Source of the DNA: Saitoella complicata NRRL Y-17804
Lineage: Eukaryota > Ascomycota > Saitoellomycetes > Saitoellales > Saitoellaceae
Assembly (NCBI RefSeq): GCF_001661265.1
Contig: NW_017566998.1
Location: forward strand, 186,001 to 250,000
DNA: 64,000 nt
Reading direction: 5' to 3'
A program made the translations under genes and the position numbers. How positions within the stretch are numbered: position 1 is the first letter of the stretch; every line of letters begins with the position of its first letter. Shown piece by piece: positions 1 through 9,781 of this stretch. The notes under the pieces are model-generated. The model had not been told where the DNA came from and made no database searches. It saw nothing but the letters and a program-made list of their open reading frames with translations.

Positions 1-666
1 TAATCATCTGACAAGTTCGCGCCTGACAGGATGATCTCGTTATCGAAGCCATACAGCTTCATGTGCTGTAATCCCCATCCTTCGTTGAACCGTTTGGGAA
101 TGTACATCTTTTTCAATCCTCTTAGGTTGGGGGTGTGGAACATCCGCACCTCAATGCGATCATCTCCGAACTCCTCAATCAATGGAGCGAGAATGGAGGC
201 GGCAGAGGGATTGGGCGATTCCCGGGTACCACGGAGGGCATCGGTCAGGATAGAAACTTGAAGGTTCTTGTTGGTGGACAAAGCCTCGCGGATAATCGCG
301 ACAAGTTCCAACTCCTTCTTTCCGATATATAGCGTTGACAGGAAGATCCGGCTCTTGGCATTGAGAATCTTGTGCTTGAGAGTCGAGTAAAAGTCTGCGG
401 GCTCCCGTAAGATCTTGATCTCTCCCTTTCCGAGCTCGAAACATGGCGCAATAGCGGAAGCCTTGCTGATGAGGTTTTCTACCGAGGAGTGGTGGAGCCG
501 TAAGACTTGCGCAGCATAGGCATATCGAATGGTGGGAACGGCAGGCACAACCTGTAAGCAATATAAGCGACGAGTTCTGAATCCAATCGACCTAGATGGG
601 ACTCACCCTCCGTCCATTCCGTGCAATCCCATTATACAGACTCGGCGGTATTGATTTGGCGTTCAT
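1..666 (-). CDS. PGS1: CDP-diacylglycerol--glycerol-3-phosphate 3-phosphatidyltransferase (partial, C-terminus outside window)
   Basis: Makes phosphatidylglycerophosphate from CDP-diacylglycerol and glycerol-3-phosphate in the mitochondrial inner membrane, the committed step to cardiolipin. Exon 1 is 666..607 (20 codons, starting MNAKSIPPSL). The intron 606..552 is GTGAGT...CAG. Exon 2 runs from 551 off the left edge. The visible part contains a phospholipase-D-type HKD motif (HMKLYGFDNEIILSGANLSD) and the stretch FLSTLYIGKKELELV typical of PGS1. There is no long classical presequence, so the mitochondrial location rests on the family. The start codon faces GUS1 across about 200 bp, suggesting a shared promoter. 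About half of the usual fungal length is visible; nothing looks broken. Confidence 0.9.
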
Positions 667-867
667 GGTGTGCCGAGTCCGAGTTGACAACGATAACGAA
701 GGAGCAGACTGAGGGTCTGAACCAACGACGACGATATGATTGGATTGAGAGAGTGTGAATCAACGACGACGAAAGAAACACTTGGGTAATTTCGATCGCG
801 AGACGACGCTCATGTTCACCAATTGCAGGAACGCGCATGACGAGCAAAATAACCTCCAAGAACAACG
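667..867. promoter_or_regulatory. Bidirectional promoter PGS1/GUS1
   Basis: The 201 bp between two divergent start codons must hold both promoters unless the 5' ends overlap the neighbouring gene. I see no clear TATA box. Confidence 0.5.
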
Positions 868-3042
868 ATGCCTCAGCAGGACCAGATCGTTCTCACTGTC
901 GCTCAGAAGGGCTCTCCTGTTGCCTACGGACCCCTTTTGGCGGCCAGCTTCATCAATGCCGACAACGTCCTTCCCCCGGTCTCTATCCGCTACAAGGAGG
1001 CTGCCTTGATTGTTGAGTCCGACAAGTCCTCGAACGTCAGCTTGCAGGGCAAGGAGGGTGATGTGATCTACGGTGTCGAGAATGTCGCTAAGGCTCTTGC
1101 TAAAGGCTGCCCTGACGCCAAGCTCTACGGTAAGAGGGAGGAGCTCGTCGACGAGTGGCTCGCTTTCTCCGCTCGTCTCGCCGGTGACTTCAAGTCCGTC
1201 CTCCCCGCTCTCGAGGAGCTGGACCACCACCTTCAGCTCCGTTCTGTCTTGGTCGGTTACTCCCTTACCGTCGCCGATCTCGTCATCTGGGGTGCGATCA
1301 AGGGCAGCACCATCGCTGTCGGTGCCATCAAGAAGAACGCCTTGACCAACATCTCCCGTTGGTTCTCGTTCATCGAGGCTCAGCCCCACGTCTACCAGGC
1401 CGTCGACGCCATGCAGAAGGAGATTAACCTTAAGAAGAAGACTAAGACCGCCAGCAAGTCCCACACTTCCAACTACGACATCGGTCTTCAGGATGCCGAG
1501 GAGGGCAAGGTCTGTGTCCGTTTCCCTCCTGAGCCCTCAGGTTATCTCCACATTGGACACGCCAAGGCTGCTCTCCTCAACCAGTTCTTCGCCCAGGAGT
1601 ACAAGGGTAAGCTCATCATCCGTTTCGATGACACGAACCCCTCCAAGGAGAAGACGGAGTTCCAGGACTCCATCTTGGAGGATCTTACTCTGCTCGGTAT
1701 CAAGGGTGATGTCGTTACTCATACTTCCGACCACTTCGACACTCTCTACCAATACGCCATCCAAATGATCAAGGACGGTAAGGCTTACTGTGACGACACT
1801 GTTCAGGAGCAGATGCGTGCTGAGCGTATGGACGGTATCGCCTCCGCCCGCCGCGAGCGTACCGTCGAGGAGAACTTGCAGATCTTCGCCGAGATGACCG
1901 CTGGAACGGAGCTCGGATTGAAGAACTGCTTACGTGCCAAGATTTCCGTTGATGACCCGAACAAGGCCCTCCGTGACCCTGTCATCTACCGTTGCAACCT
2001 TCTTCCCCACCACCGTATCGGTGACAAGTGGAAGGTCTACCCCACCTACGACTTTGCTTGCCCCATCGTTGACTGCATCGAGGGTGTCACCCACGCTCTC
2101 CGTACCATTGAGTACCGTGACCGTAACGCCCAGTACCAGTGGATGCTCGACGCATGCAACCTCCGCCGCGTCCACGTCTGGGACTTCTCCCGTATGAACT
2201 TCGTCAGGACTCTCTTGTCCAAGCGTAAGCTCCAGTGGTTCGTCGACCAGGGTCTCGTCGGTGGTTGGGATGACCCTCGTTTCCCTACTGTCCGTGGTGT
2301 CCGTCGTCGTGGTATGACCATCGAGGCTCTCCGTCAGTACATCCTTTCTCAGGGTCCTTCCAAGAACATCAATAACTTGGACTGGACTTCCATCTGGGCT
2401 ATCAACAAGAAGACCATCGACCCCATCGCTCCCCGTCACACTGCCATCTTCACCGAGGGTAAGGTCCCTGTCAAGCTCGAGGGTGGACCCGCCGAGGTCG
2501 TCGAGGAGGTCCGTCCTAAGCACAAGAAGAACCCTGAGCTCGGTAACAACAAGGTTGCGTTCTACCACCAGCTCGTTGTCGACCAGGACGATGCCCAGAC
2601 CTTCAAGGAGGGTGAGGAGCTTACCCTCATGGACTGGGGTAACGCTTTCGTCACCAAGATTAACAAGGAGGGCGACAAGGTCGTTTCTCTTGAGATGAAG
2701 CTTCACCTCGAGGGTGACTTCAAGAAGACTGAGAAGAAGGTCACTTGGCTCGCTGACACCCCCGCTCTCACCGACGTCGAGCTCGTCGACTTTGACCTAC
2801 TCATCACCAAGGAGAAGCTCGAGGATGGTGACGACGTCAAGGACTTCTTGACTCCTCAGACTGAGTTCCGTGTTTCTGCTGTTGCTGACGGTAACGTCCG
2901 TGACTTGAAGAAGGGTGACGTTATGCAGTTCAACAGGAAGGGATACTATGTTGTTGATGTTCCTTACACTGAGGGTGGTAAGATTGTAATGTTCTCAGTT
3001 CCTGATGGTGCTTCCAAGAACCGTTACGGTGTTGCCAAATAG
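868..3042 (+). CDS. GUS1: Cytoplasmic glutamyl-tRNA synthetase
   Basis: Charges tRNA-Glu in the cytosol (class I, eukaryotic/archaeal-type GluRS). The 724-residue intronless frame matches the usual length of about 700-720. The N-terminal ~190 residues resemble a GST-C-like appendage, which in yeast binds the Arc1 cofactor. A lysine-rich linker follows, then the catalytic domain with the HIGH signature (SGYLHIGHAKAAL, around residues 220-232) and the KMSKS counterpart LSKRKL near residue 450. The C-terminal beta-barrel anticodon-binding region ends at GASKNRYGVAK. Codon choice is strongly biased to C/T-ending codons (GGT, CGT, ACC), as expected of a highly expressed gene, and this bias creates long antisense open frames. 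The start at 868 is the first ATG of the frame. Confidence 0.96.
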   Translation: MPQQDQIVLTVAQKGSPVAYGPLLAASFINADNVLPPVSIRYKEAALIVESDKSSNVSLQGKEGDVIYGVENVAKALAKGCPDAKLYGKREELVDEWLAFSARLAGDFKSVLPALEELDHHLQLRSVLVGYSLTVADLVIWGAIKGSTIAVGAIKKNALTNISRWFSFIEAQPHVYQAVDAMQKEINLKKKTKTASKSHTSNYDIGLQDAEEGKVCVRFPPEPSGYLHIGHAKAALLNQFFAQEYKGKLIIRFDDTNPSKEKTEFQDSILEDLTLLGIKGDVVTHTSDHFDTLYQYAIQMIKDGKAYCDDTVQEQMRAERMDGIASARRERTVEENLQIFAEMTAGTELGLKNCLRAKISVDDPNKALRDPVIYRCNLLPHHRIGDKWKVYPTYDFACPIVDCIEGVTHALRTIEYRDRNAQYQWMLDACNLRRVHVWDFSRMNFVRTLLSKRKLQWFVDQGLVGGWDDPRFPTVRGVRRRGMTIEALRQYILSQGPSKNINNLDWTSIWAINKKTIDPIAPRHTAIFTEGKVPVKLEGGPAEVVEEVRPKHKKNPELGNNKVAFYHQLVVDQDDAQTFKEGEELTLMDWGNAFVTKINKEGDKVVSLEMKLHLEGDFKKTEKKVTWLADTPALTDVELVDFDLLITKEKLEDGDDVKDFLTPQTEFRVSAVADGNVRDLKKGDVMQFNRKGYYVVDVPYTEGGKIVMFSVPDGASKNRYGVAK

Positions 3043-3178
3043 ATGCTATCATCTAGTGGTATAATATAAGAAAAGAACATCTTTGGCAAATCAATTTCGA
3101 CGTTCGCTCCTCAATTCCACGACTGCTCCGTACTTTCCCACGCGTACTTGCCCGTCCCCTCGAACCCCTTTCCTACCC

Positions 3179-3185
3179 TATAAAG
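3179..3185 (+). promoter_or_regulatory. TATA box of first PMP3-type gene
   Basis: TATAAAG lies 91 bp upstream of the ATG at 3270. An ACGCGT hexamer lies a little further upstream at 3140-3145. The next PMP3-type gene has the same pair of elements at nearly the same spacing from its ATG. Confidence 0.55.
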
Positions 3186-3269
3186 TCTCTGCCTCCCCCA
3201 GCTCTTTGTCTCCCCCCACGACCACCCCCTCCCCTCCTCCCAACCCTCTTCCTCCTCCTCCAATTCACA

Positions 3270-3612
3270 ATGGCTTCCGACTGCGCTGCTTTCCTCCTCG
3301 TCATCCTCACCATCCTGGTGGTACGAACTTTTGATTCTTTCCCTCTGCGGAGTGTATGCTGATTACGTGCAGCCCCCGCTCGCTGTCTTCATCACCACTG
3401 GCTGCTCTGTTGACTTCGTTATCAACATCTTCCTCACCATCCTCGGTTACATTCCTGGGTATGTTTCGTGGTCGGAATCCTGGGTGTATGCTAACGGCGG
3501 CATTTACAGGATCATCCACGCTTTCTACGTCGAGTACAAGTACGCCCGTCTTGAGCGTGAGGCCGCTGCTTTTGAGGCCGGTACCATCGCTCCTGTTCCT
3601 ACGGCGTATTGA
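3270..3612 (+). CDS. PMP3: PMP3/UPF0057 plasma-membrane proteolipid, copy 1
   Basis: Small hydrophobic membrane protein of the PMP3/UPF0057 family. Yeast Pmp3 sits in the plasma membrane and limits membrane hyperpolarisation and cation uptake under salt stress. Exons are 3270..3320, 3373..3458 and 3510..3612, giving 79 residues. The sequence reads MASDCAAFLL, then PPLAVFITTGCSVDFVINIF and LTILGYIPGIIHAFYVEYKY. These are the two transmembrane segments and the family signature LGYIPGIIHAFY. The C-terminal tail (REAAAFEAGTIAPVPTAY) is short. Introns interrupt the V|PPL and PG|IIHAF positions. It is tandem with copy 2 and shares both intron positions with it. The splice model is firm because every join restores the conserved motif. 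Confidence 0.9.
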
Positions 3613-4061
3613 GTTGATGTCGATGGTGTCGCTGATGGTGAGGGGTTGTATGCTGCGGCCTTTGGGGTGTATGCAACGAGTGGGTCTTGACGCACAGAGT
3701 GTGATATTGGTCAGAAGTGTTTGATGGACTGGCTACTTGTCTTATGGGGTTTCTTTTCGGGGTGTATGCTCGCGTTCATGGGTCGGACGGGCTTGAAGTC
3801 CTTGTTATCGCAGCTTCTGACTGCACATGTTATTGATTGATAGACCTGCTAATAACCCCTCTTCCTTCCTCAATCGCTTGCGGTGCGTGTCTTCGCCTTT
3901 CTACCCACCTTCCCTGTCACCTATCAATCTGAAACTCACACGCTCCCCCCACACGCGTCGCCTATAAATCCCCCATCTCCTCCCCGCAACCCAAACCTCC
4001 CACAAACCCCCCATCAAACAAACGTACCCCACCTTTTCTTCTACCTCTACCGTATTTCATA
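3613..4061. other. Intergenic region between PMP3 copies 1 and 2
   Basis: 449 bp with no gene. It holds the 3' end of copy 1, with several near-repeats of GGTGTATGC, and the promoter of copy 2 with ACGCGT at 3953-3958. Confidence 0.6.
3963..3969 (+). promoter_or_regulatory. TATA box of second PMP3-type gene
   Basis: TATAAAT lies 99 bp upstream of the ATG at 4062, directly after an ACGCGT hexamer. This parallels the arrangement upstream of copy 1. Confidence 0.5.
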
Positions 4062-4549
4062 ATGGCTTCCTCTGGTCTCGCCGCAGTTTTCCTCATCATC
4101 CTCACTGTCTTCCTCGTTCGTCTCCTCCACTTCTCTCCTTTCCCGTCGTCTTGTCGATCGTGGGCTGGGGATGAATGCATACTAATCGAGCATGCGGATA
4201 GCCCCCGTTGGGTGTCTTCCTCATAACCGGCTGCTCTGTCGAGTTCCTCATCAGCATCCTCCTCACAATCCTCGGCTACATCCCTGGGTACCTCTTCCCT
4301 CCCCCTTCCCTTGCTCCCCCTGGATGTATGTTAACCCACCGTGCCCATAGCTGGATCTACGCCTTCTACATCGAATACAAATACGCCAAACTCGACGCCG
4401 AAGGCGTCGCCGCGTACCCTGAGCCCATCGTTTACCGAGCTCCGGCCACTACCGGTACTACGACTACGAGTGAGCGTATTGCTGCGGCGCCGAACCCGCA
4501 TGTTAGGGGGATGAGGGGGGTTGATGCTGGTGTTCATTTGATGGAGTAA
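4062..4549 (+). CDS. PMP3/UPF0057 plasma-membrane proteolipid, copy 2 (long tail)
   Basis: Second member of the cluster, 112 residues. Exons are 4062..4115, 4202..4287 and 4351..4549. The core MASSGLAAVFLIILTVFLPP, GVFLITGCSVEFLISILLTI and LGYIPGWIYAFYIEYKYAKL carries the two membrane helices and the family signature, with a W in place of the usual first I after PG. The C-terminal extension of about 45 residues is polar (region RAPATTGTTTTSERIAAAPN) and much longer than in yeast Pmp3. Long-tailed PMP3 homologues are known in filamentous fungi; their separate role is unclear. Both introns match copy 1 in position and phase, so the two arose by tandem duplication. Confidence 0.88.
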
Positions 4550-4962
4550 AGATTGAGTTTGATGGATGTTGATGAGAAGTTGCGTGGATGGCAGTGTGTG
4601 AAGGCGTGATGGTTATTGATGGATTCTGTGATGGGGTGTGAGTGATAGTTCTTCTTTACCGTGTATGCAGGGCGTTGGGCTTGAGGTCCGTTATTGTTGT
4701 GATAGAGGGGTGATAAACGATGCTATTGCATGCATTCTTCTTCTTCCTTACTGGGTTACTCTTGGCTTTTCGCCTGTAAGTGGTACGGAATTGACTCGAT
4801 CCTCCTTCCCCTTCACTCGCCAAAGGCCTCAATCCACCAATCACAGGAGCCCCGTGCAAAGACCATCAGAATCCATTGAGTGAATGGTCGGGTCCAAGAA
4901 ATATCGTGTTATCTGTTCAAGGCCTCCCTACCGCAGGCATATATCCAGTTCATCGGCCACCT
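4550..4962. other. Intergenic region between convergent PMP3 copies 2 and 3
   Basis: 413 bp between two converging 3' ends. I see no gene or RNA here. Confidence 0.6.
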
Positions 4963-5370
4963 CTACTTCTTGTACACAGGCGGCTGCTGTCCGACGACAC
5001 CAGTCGTCTGCCCGGTACTCCCATACCCCCTAACATCACGTCCATTCCCAGCACCGGGCTGCAACGTCGAGTCCGAATAAACCGCAGCAGGCCTCTCTCC
5101 TGACGCAGGCTCATATCCCGCCCTCGCCTCTTCCAGCCTCTTATAATGTTTATACTCGAGATAGAAAGCATGGATGTGCCTGTCCAAAACCAAGTCAGCC
5201 GAACAATGGTGAAGTCAGTTCGAGTTCTTGACATACCCTGGAAGATAGCCAAGCACAGTCAAGCAAATGTTAATCAAGAAATCGGCGGAACACCCGGAGA
5301 TGAGGAAGACGCCGAGGGGAGGAAGAAAGATTGTGATGATAACGACGAGGACGGCGCTGACGTCTGACAT
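4963..5370 (-). CDS. PMP3/UPF0057 plasma-membrane proteolipid, copy 3 (inverted, long tail)
   Basis: Third family member, on the opposite strand, 116 residues. Exons are 5370..5237 and 5179..4963. The core reads MSDVSAVLVVIITIFLPPLG, then VFLISGCSADFLINICLTVL and GYLPGHIHAFYLEYKHYKRL. The tail of about 60 residues is rich in Gly/Ser/Pro/Gln (ending TGVVGQQPPVYKK). The first intron of copies 1 and 2 is absent here, while the intron splitting the PG codon is kept. This copy is therefore either older or has lost an intron. A perfect CRE octamer lies 76 bp upstream. The product is probably a stress-related plasma-membrane protein. Confidence 0.88.
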
Positions 5371-5445
5371 GGTTGGTAGATTCTTGGGATGCTGGTTTTG
5401 GTGGTTTGTGCTTGGGCGGTCGCGGAGGGCGGGGGGGTTGGGCGG

Positions 5446-5453
5446 TGACGTCA
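5446..5453. promoter_or_regulatory. CRE palindrome TGACGTCA upstream of PMP3 copy 3
   Basis: A perfect 8-bp CRE, the binding site of Atf1/CREB-type bZIP factors, lies 76 bp upstream of the copy 3 start codon. Stress control of a PMP3 gene by such a factor would make sense, but this is inferred from the motif alone. Confidence 0.5.
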
Positions 5454-5600
5454 CGGGAAGGACCTTTGTTCTCATCCAGATCGGAGTGGGAAGCAGTGGA
5501 GAGGAAGGATGGACGATCTTGATATACTTGCGTTTGCTGTCAATACGATCGTACAACGTCGTGCTCTGAAGTGGCTACTCCGTCTGAGAGGGTTGAGTCA

Positions 5601-6324
5601 TCACTTCAACTGCTTCCCAACCCCCATCTCCCCCTCCAACTTCTCCATCTCCTCCACAACCTTCCCATGCAACCACTTTGCCAACTTCGGCGGCCCATTC
5701 GCACTCACAACCCGATACGCCTGATCTCCACTTTCATACGTCGTAACCTTCACCTCACCACCCTCAACCCTCACCGTACCGACGATGTCCTCGGGGTAGG
5801 GGATACGTCCATACGGCGGTGGGTTTCGTTCGTCCGCAATGTGGATCCAGCCGTCGCCGTTGGAAGAAGCGGTTGCGAGGGTTATGGGGTCCTGGGGGAG
5901 GTGCGTGCGGATGTGAGATTGGAAGCGGGGGAGGAAGGAGGGATTTTCCTGGAACTTTGACACGGGTGAGAGGTCTATGTCCTGAATTTTCGAGTCGAGC
6001 GCTTTCAAGAAAGTCGGCAGTTAGCGAAGACGGGGGAACAAGGAAGGGAAGGGAGACGTACGGGCCCATCCCAGGGTGTTGTCGGGGTGCATGGGTGGTT
6101 TGGAAAGGAAAGAGACAGACATCATCGGCTTATCAGTGGCGACGGCTGCCTCTGCTGAGTGAAGGTAGATCTGGGGATACTTCTTTGACTGGAGGAAGCG
6201 AGCCTGGAAGCCGAGGCGAGTCGCCGACGAGGCAATGCTGGATCATTGTCAGTATTGATCTAGATGAACCTGTTCGCGAAAGAGGGGACGAGAGCACATA
6301 CCGGATACGAGAGACAGAGAACAT
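5601..6324 (-). CDS. Conserved-looking putative mitochondrial protein, unknown function
   Basis: Three exons (6324..6302, 6237..6062, 6001..5601) give 199 residues. The N-terminus MFSVSRIRIASSATRLGFQA is rich in Arg/Ser and lacks acidic residues, like a mitochondrial presequence. The middle (HPDNTLGWAPLDSKIQDIDL) and the C-terminal half (GWIHIADERNPPPYGRIPYP; KLAKWLHGKVVEEMEKLEGE) look like a compact folded protein, but I cannot name the family. Both splice joins keep the frame and use GTATGT/CAG and GTACGT/AAG signals. The 3' end converges on PMP3 copy 3, with about 230 bp between copy 3's start and this gene's stop. The gene is real on coding character; the location is inferred. Confidence 0.7.
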
Positions 6325-7105
6325 ATTAGAAAGCCCGTTTTGGTTACGAATCAATGGTGGACTGATTGTCGATAAATTTCGTCACGGTGGTCGATGTAAC
6401 GTAGATCCGAAGACTCGCAGAATCGGCACTTTACCCAATTGGGGAATGAGCGTACTTTGCCTCGGGTGCAGGTATATCGGATAGACAGATACGAGAACGG
6501 CGGAACTTAAGGCCTGGATCAAAGGAAGAGCAAGGCGGGAAGGCTTTACATGGATCCAGCACCAATGTTCCGCCCGCAGCCGTCAGCCAAGCCTCGCTGC
6601 CCACAAGTTAACCTTGCTCACGGCCCGCGGTATTCATGCTTCTCCTCCTCATGACACCGTCTGCCAGTTTCTAATGTTCTAGCGCCAGAGAGTGTTCCAC
6701 CCCAGATACAATCTGGCTGTCAGAACCGAGCAAACCTGAGCACGCAAGACACCCGCCCAAACTTAAACCTGTTGCATGTACATGTGCATGTCTGACATCG
6801 CTTGATCGGGCACCGGCTTGAGTCACTAAGCCGAAAGACCGGGAACTGCAATTGTTTACCTTGTACACCGTACATAAGCCTCAACTGCATCACGCGGACT
6901 GACACCGTCACTGTCTCCACCAGTGTTGCCGAGGCGGTTGTCTATATTTACAGGCCGGCTTTCCCTCTTGGGTCTGTTACCGTCGAAAGGTATTGATCCA
7001 GACAGACTGTCACCAGCTCATCACTCAATGACAACGTTTGCACCCAGATCAGGGCTTGTCCACACTTTTAGGTCGCCTACGTTTAGTGGACATCAACTAC
7101 ACCGC
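6325..7105. other. Divergent intergenic region
   Basis: 781 bp between two divergent genes, presumably promoters and 5' leaders. Short frames here lack coding character, and I see nothing else. Confidence 0.6.
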
Positions 7106-8321
7106 ATGGATGAGTATCCCGAGGGTTTGTTAATCCATTCTGCAATTGTGAACGGTTGTTGACTTGTTGTTAGTCGATCCGCTGACGACACCACCTCCCT
7201 TCTACAGTCAAACTCCGGCAAACAGCCAACTCATCGTGCCCATCTTCGGCATCGTTCCTCCCACGCCCGGCCATGTCACACCAGTACCAAGCCCGAGTCC
7301 GATCGCAACAGCGGTGAACCGGAACCGGCGTCCCTCAGCATACGAATTAATGCCACAAGGTTCGCACTCGGGTGTCATCAGTCTCCAAACACCCGGTCCC
7401 TCAGCAACATCAACATTCGATACCTCGCATGCGCACGCACACCCTCGCCGTCCATCCCTCTCCGCCGTCCAAAACCTCCACACCGAACCCAACGTCCACG
7501 ACCCCAGTCCCGACCTCTCCAACCTCGCAGCCCAGCGTCGCCCCTCCGCTTACGAACTCGCCCCCCACGGCTCCCACTCCGGCGTAATCCCCACGCGCTC
7601 CCTCTCCTCGACCGGAATTCCCTACTCCCAAACCTTTGAACGCCGTTATGCCGTCATCTCACTGCTCGTGCGTCCCATCTCGGGTCCGGATGATCCGAGT
7701 TATGTCAACCATAAACATCACAATGAGTTTTCGGAGAAGGAGAGGGATGGGAGGATTAGGGGAAAAGATTTGGAGGCAGAGAAGGAGAAGGAGAAGGAAA
7801 AGGAAAAGGAAAAGGAGAGGGAGGCGGAGAAGAAGAGAAAGGGGAGTTGGATGAGGAGGAAGAGTAGTGCCGCGAGTGCGGTTAGTGTTGGGAGCAGCAT
7901 TGGCGCAGGGAGGACGGAGAGTGTCGTGGCAGCTGGTTCTGGGTATGGAGTTCGAAGTAGTCGGGAAAGGAGGGAGTCGGCGGTTTCGACAACTTCGTCA
8001 CAGGGAACATCACCACTGGGGCCTGGTAGGAGGGAATCAAGCGGCACAACACCTGGGCAATTTCCTCTGGTTGATCGTGACTCCGCTACCGCCGCGAGCT
8101 CAGTACTGGTAACACCAGGCACCTCCCCCGAATCCCCATCAAACATGGCATCGGCACAACGCAGACCGTCAGGCGTAGGCATGTTGGGCGTCATCGGGCG
8201 TCGCTTCTCGAATGAGAGTACGGGAAGTAACTCCAGTGCCAATGCGGGAGCCGGGAGAAAAGGCAGTGTTGCCAGTGTGGAGGGGGAGAAGAAGAAGGGT
8301 GGGAAGTGGTGGGCGAGTTAA
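7106..8321 (+). CDS. Serine/proline-rich protein with a duplicated RRPSAYEL motif, unknown function
   Basis: Exon 1 is 7106..7124, followed by a 49-nt intron and exon 2 7174..8321, giving 388 residues starting MDEYPEVDPLTTPPPFYSQT. The start was chosen because this intron is the only one that joins an ATG to the long frame. The protein is largely disordered. Two near-identical 18-residue copies, RRPSAYELMPQGSHSGVI (about residue 57) and RRPSAYELAPHGSHSGVI (about 127), stand out. Then come a short core (FERRYAVISLLVRPISGPDD), a Lys-Glu alternating run of about 30 residues likely to form a charged helix, and a Ser-rich tail ending KKKGGKWWAS. The RRPS units are good basophilic-kinase sites. Function is unknown; a scaffold or regulatory role is only a guess. 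Confidence 0.7.
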
Positions 8322-8472
8322 TGGCCTTCATGATGGCTGTGATCAGGATGTGTTGTTTATTATGGGGGGCGTTCGTGTGCTTGATCAATGGAACGGGAGT
8401 ATTCTTAACTATCTTACTATACCCAATATCACATGTGCATTGCTCGAAATATCCCACATTCTCCGTCCCTTC

Positions 8473-9482
8473 CTACGTCTTCAACCTAAGAAGCACCCTG
8501 CCCTCCTCACGTTCAACACCAATGGGCTCGACCTCGACCATCCCCTCACCCATCTCACCCCCAAAGACGTCCTCCAACTTCAACTCCACGCAGCCCACCG
8601 GCCTCGTCTTCGGCAGCTCCTTAACCGCACTACTACCAATAAAGAAAGGCTTGCGATGTGTGCTCCCGGCTGGCGCTGTATATACTCCCTTCCTAGAACT
8701 TCTCCCCATCGGCGTCCTCCTCTTCGTATCCGTCGAGATGGTGGGAATGGTGAATGATGCATCAGGCGTACTCGACCCCTCCTCTCCAAATAGGCGCATA
8801 CAATCTCCGAGATGACCCAAAGCAGACTCGAGACTTTCGCGTTTACGGCGTTTGGAGGGTTGAGAGGGTGTTTCGGTTTCTAGGGAGAGGATATCGGAGA
8901 GGGGACGTTTGTTGGAGGGAGTGGGGCGGGTGAAGGAGGGTGATTTGTGGGGATGGCCTGTATCTTGGTGGTAAGTCACGCTTGTAGCAAGTTGAACTAG
9001 CAAGGGATGATACCTTGCTGCTCGAATCGTGAATGCCTTATGGCGTGAAGTGCAACCGGCACGAGGAACCCCGCATTTAAGGAGGCGGTAAGCCAAGTCG
9101 GAGCAAAGACAACTGCATGTCTATAGCGTCCATCAGCAACCCCTCCTTTCATAAGCAAACATTCATGCGTACTTTGGAAGGCTCGATATCTCCAACCTCG
9201 ACTCCATCGCGAAGATATACTCCACTTTCTTTGTTGGCTTTTCCGCCAACGTACCCCCGTTCAAGACTAGCAAACACAGCGTGAGCCGGCACATTCAATA
9301 CTTGAAAGGAATGGCAGAAACGAACCCCAGCTTTGGATATAATCGGGTGTACATGCGGTAGAGAAGTATGCCGTTCGAAATGCGAAGAGCGGGGGGGCAG
9401 AAGTGATCGTTGCGATGGAGGACTTTGGAGGAGCAGGTGAAGAAGAACGTGCAGGTGCTGAGAATGGTCGAGGTGTCATCAT
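8473..9482 (-). CDS. Unknown protein, three-exon model
   Basis: Proposed exons are 9482..9353, 9300..9173 and 9120..8473, with two 52-nt introns that both restore the frame, giving 301 residues starting MMTPRPFSAPARSSSPAPPK. The middle (ASLERGYVGGKANKESGVYL, RDGVEVGDIEPSKTCSCLCS, DLAYRLLKCGVPRAGC) contains a cysteine cluster that could bind metal. The last third has a basic patch (SNKRPLSDILSLETE, SKRRKRESLESALGHLGD), possibly a nuclear signal and a short helix. An in-frame GT...AG pair inside exon 3 (about 33 nt near 8990) leaves one segment uncertain. I do not recognise the family. The exon 3 frame is convincing; the N-terminal exons are less so. Confidence 0.5.
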
Positions 9483-9781
9483 AGATGTTCAGTGATAGAA
9501 GAAGAAGAAGAGAGAACGGTAGAGACGTGGTGGTGACGACTGTTGTTATGCTACAGCTGGTTGGCAACAGGAGGTCCGTGTGCTCGAAATCGAAGAACGC
9601 GCTAGGCTGAGGACCGCGCGCTCGTACCGTGGATGGAGGAGTATGCTGTTGTCAATTCAAGCAAATGCTGTCTTATGATCATATCCCTTTTCACGCCCAA
9701 TATGCAAATCAAAACCCCTTCTTTCCTTTTGCCCAAAACGCTCTTCGTGTACGGTTTTAGATATCTCCCCTTGCAAGATTC

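Noticed and set aside
1930-2706. 258-codon minus-strand open frame
   Set aside because: Antisense shadow of GUS1, composition driven by codon bias.
8960-9000. Extra intron in exon 3 of the unknown gene at 8473-9482
   Set aside because: The GT...AG pair giving a correct frame is only about 33 nt, shorter than other introns here. The alternative acceptor breaks the frame, so I kept the exon continuous and flagged it.
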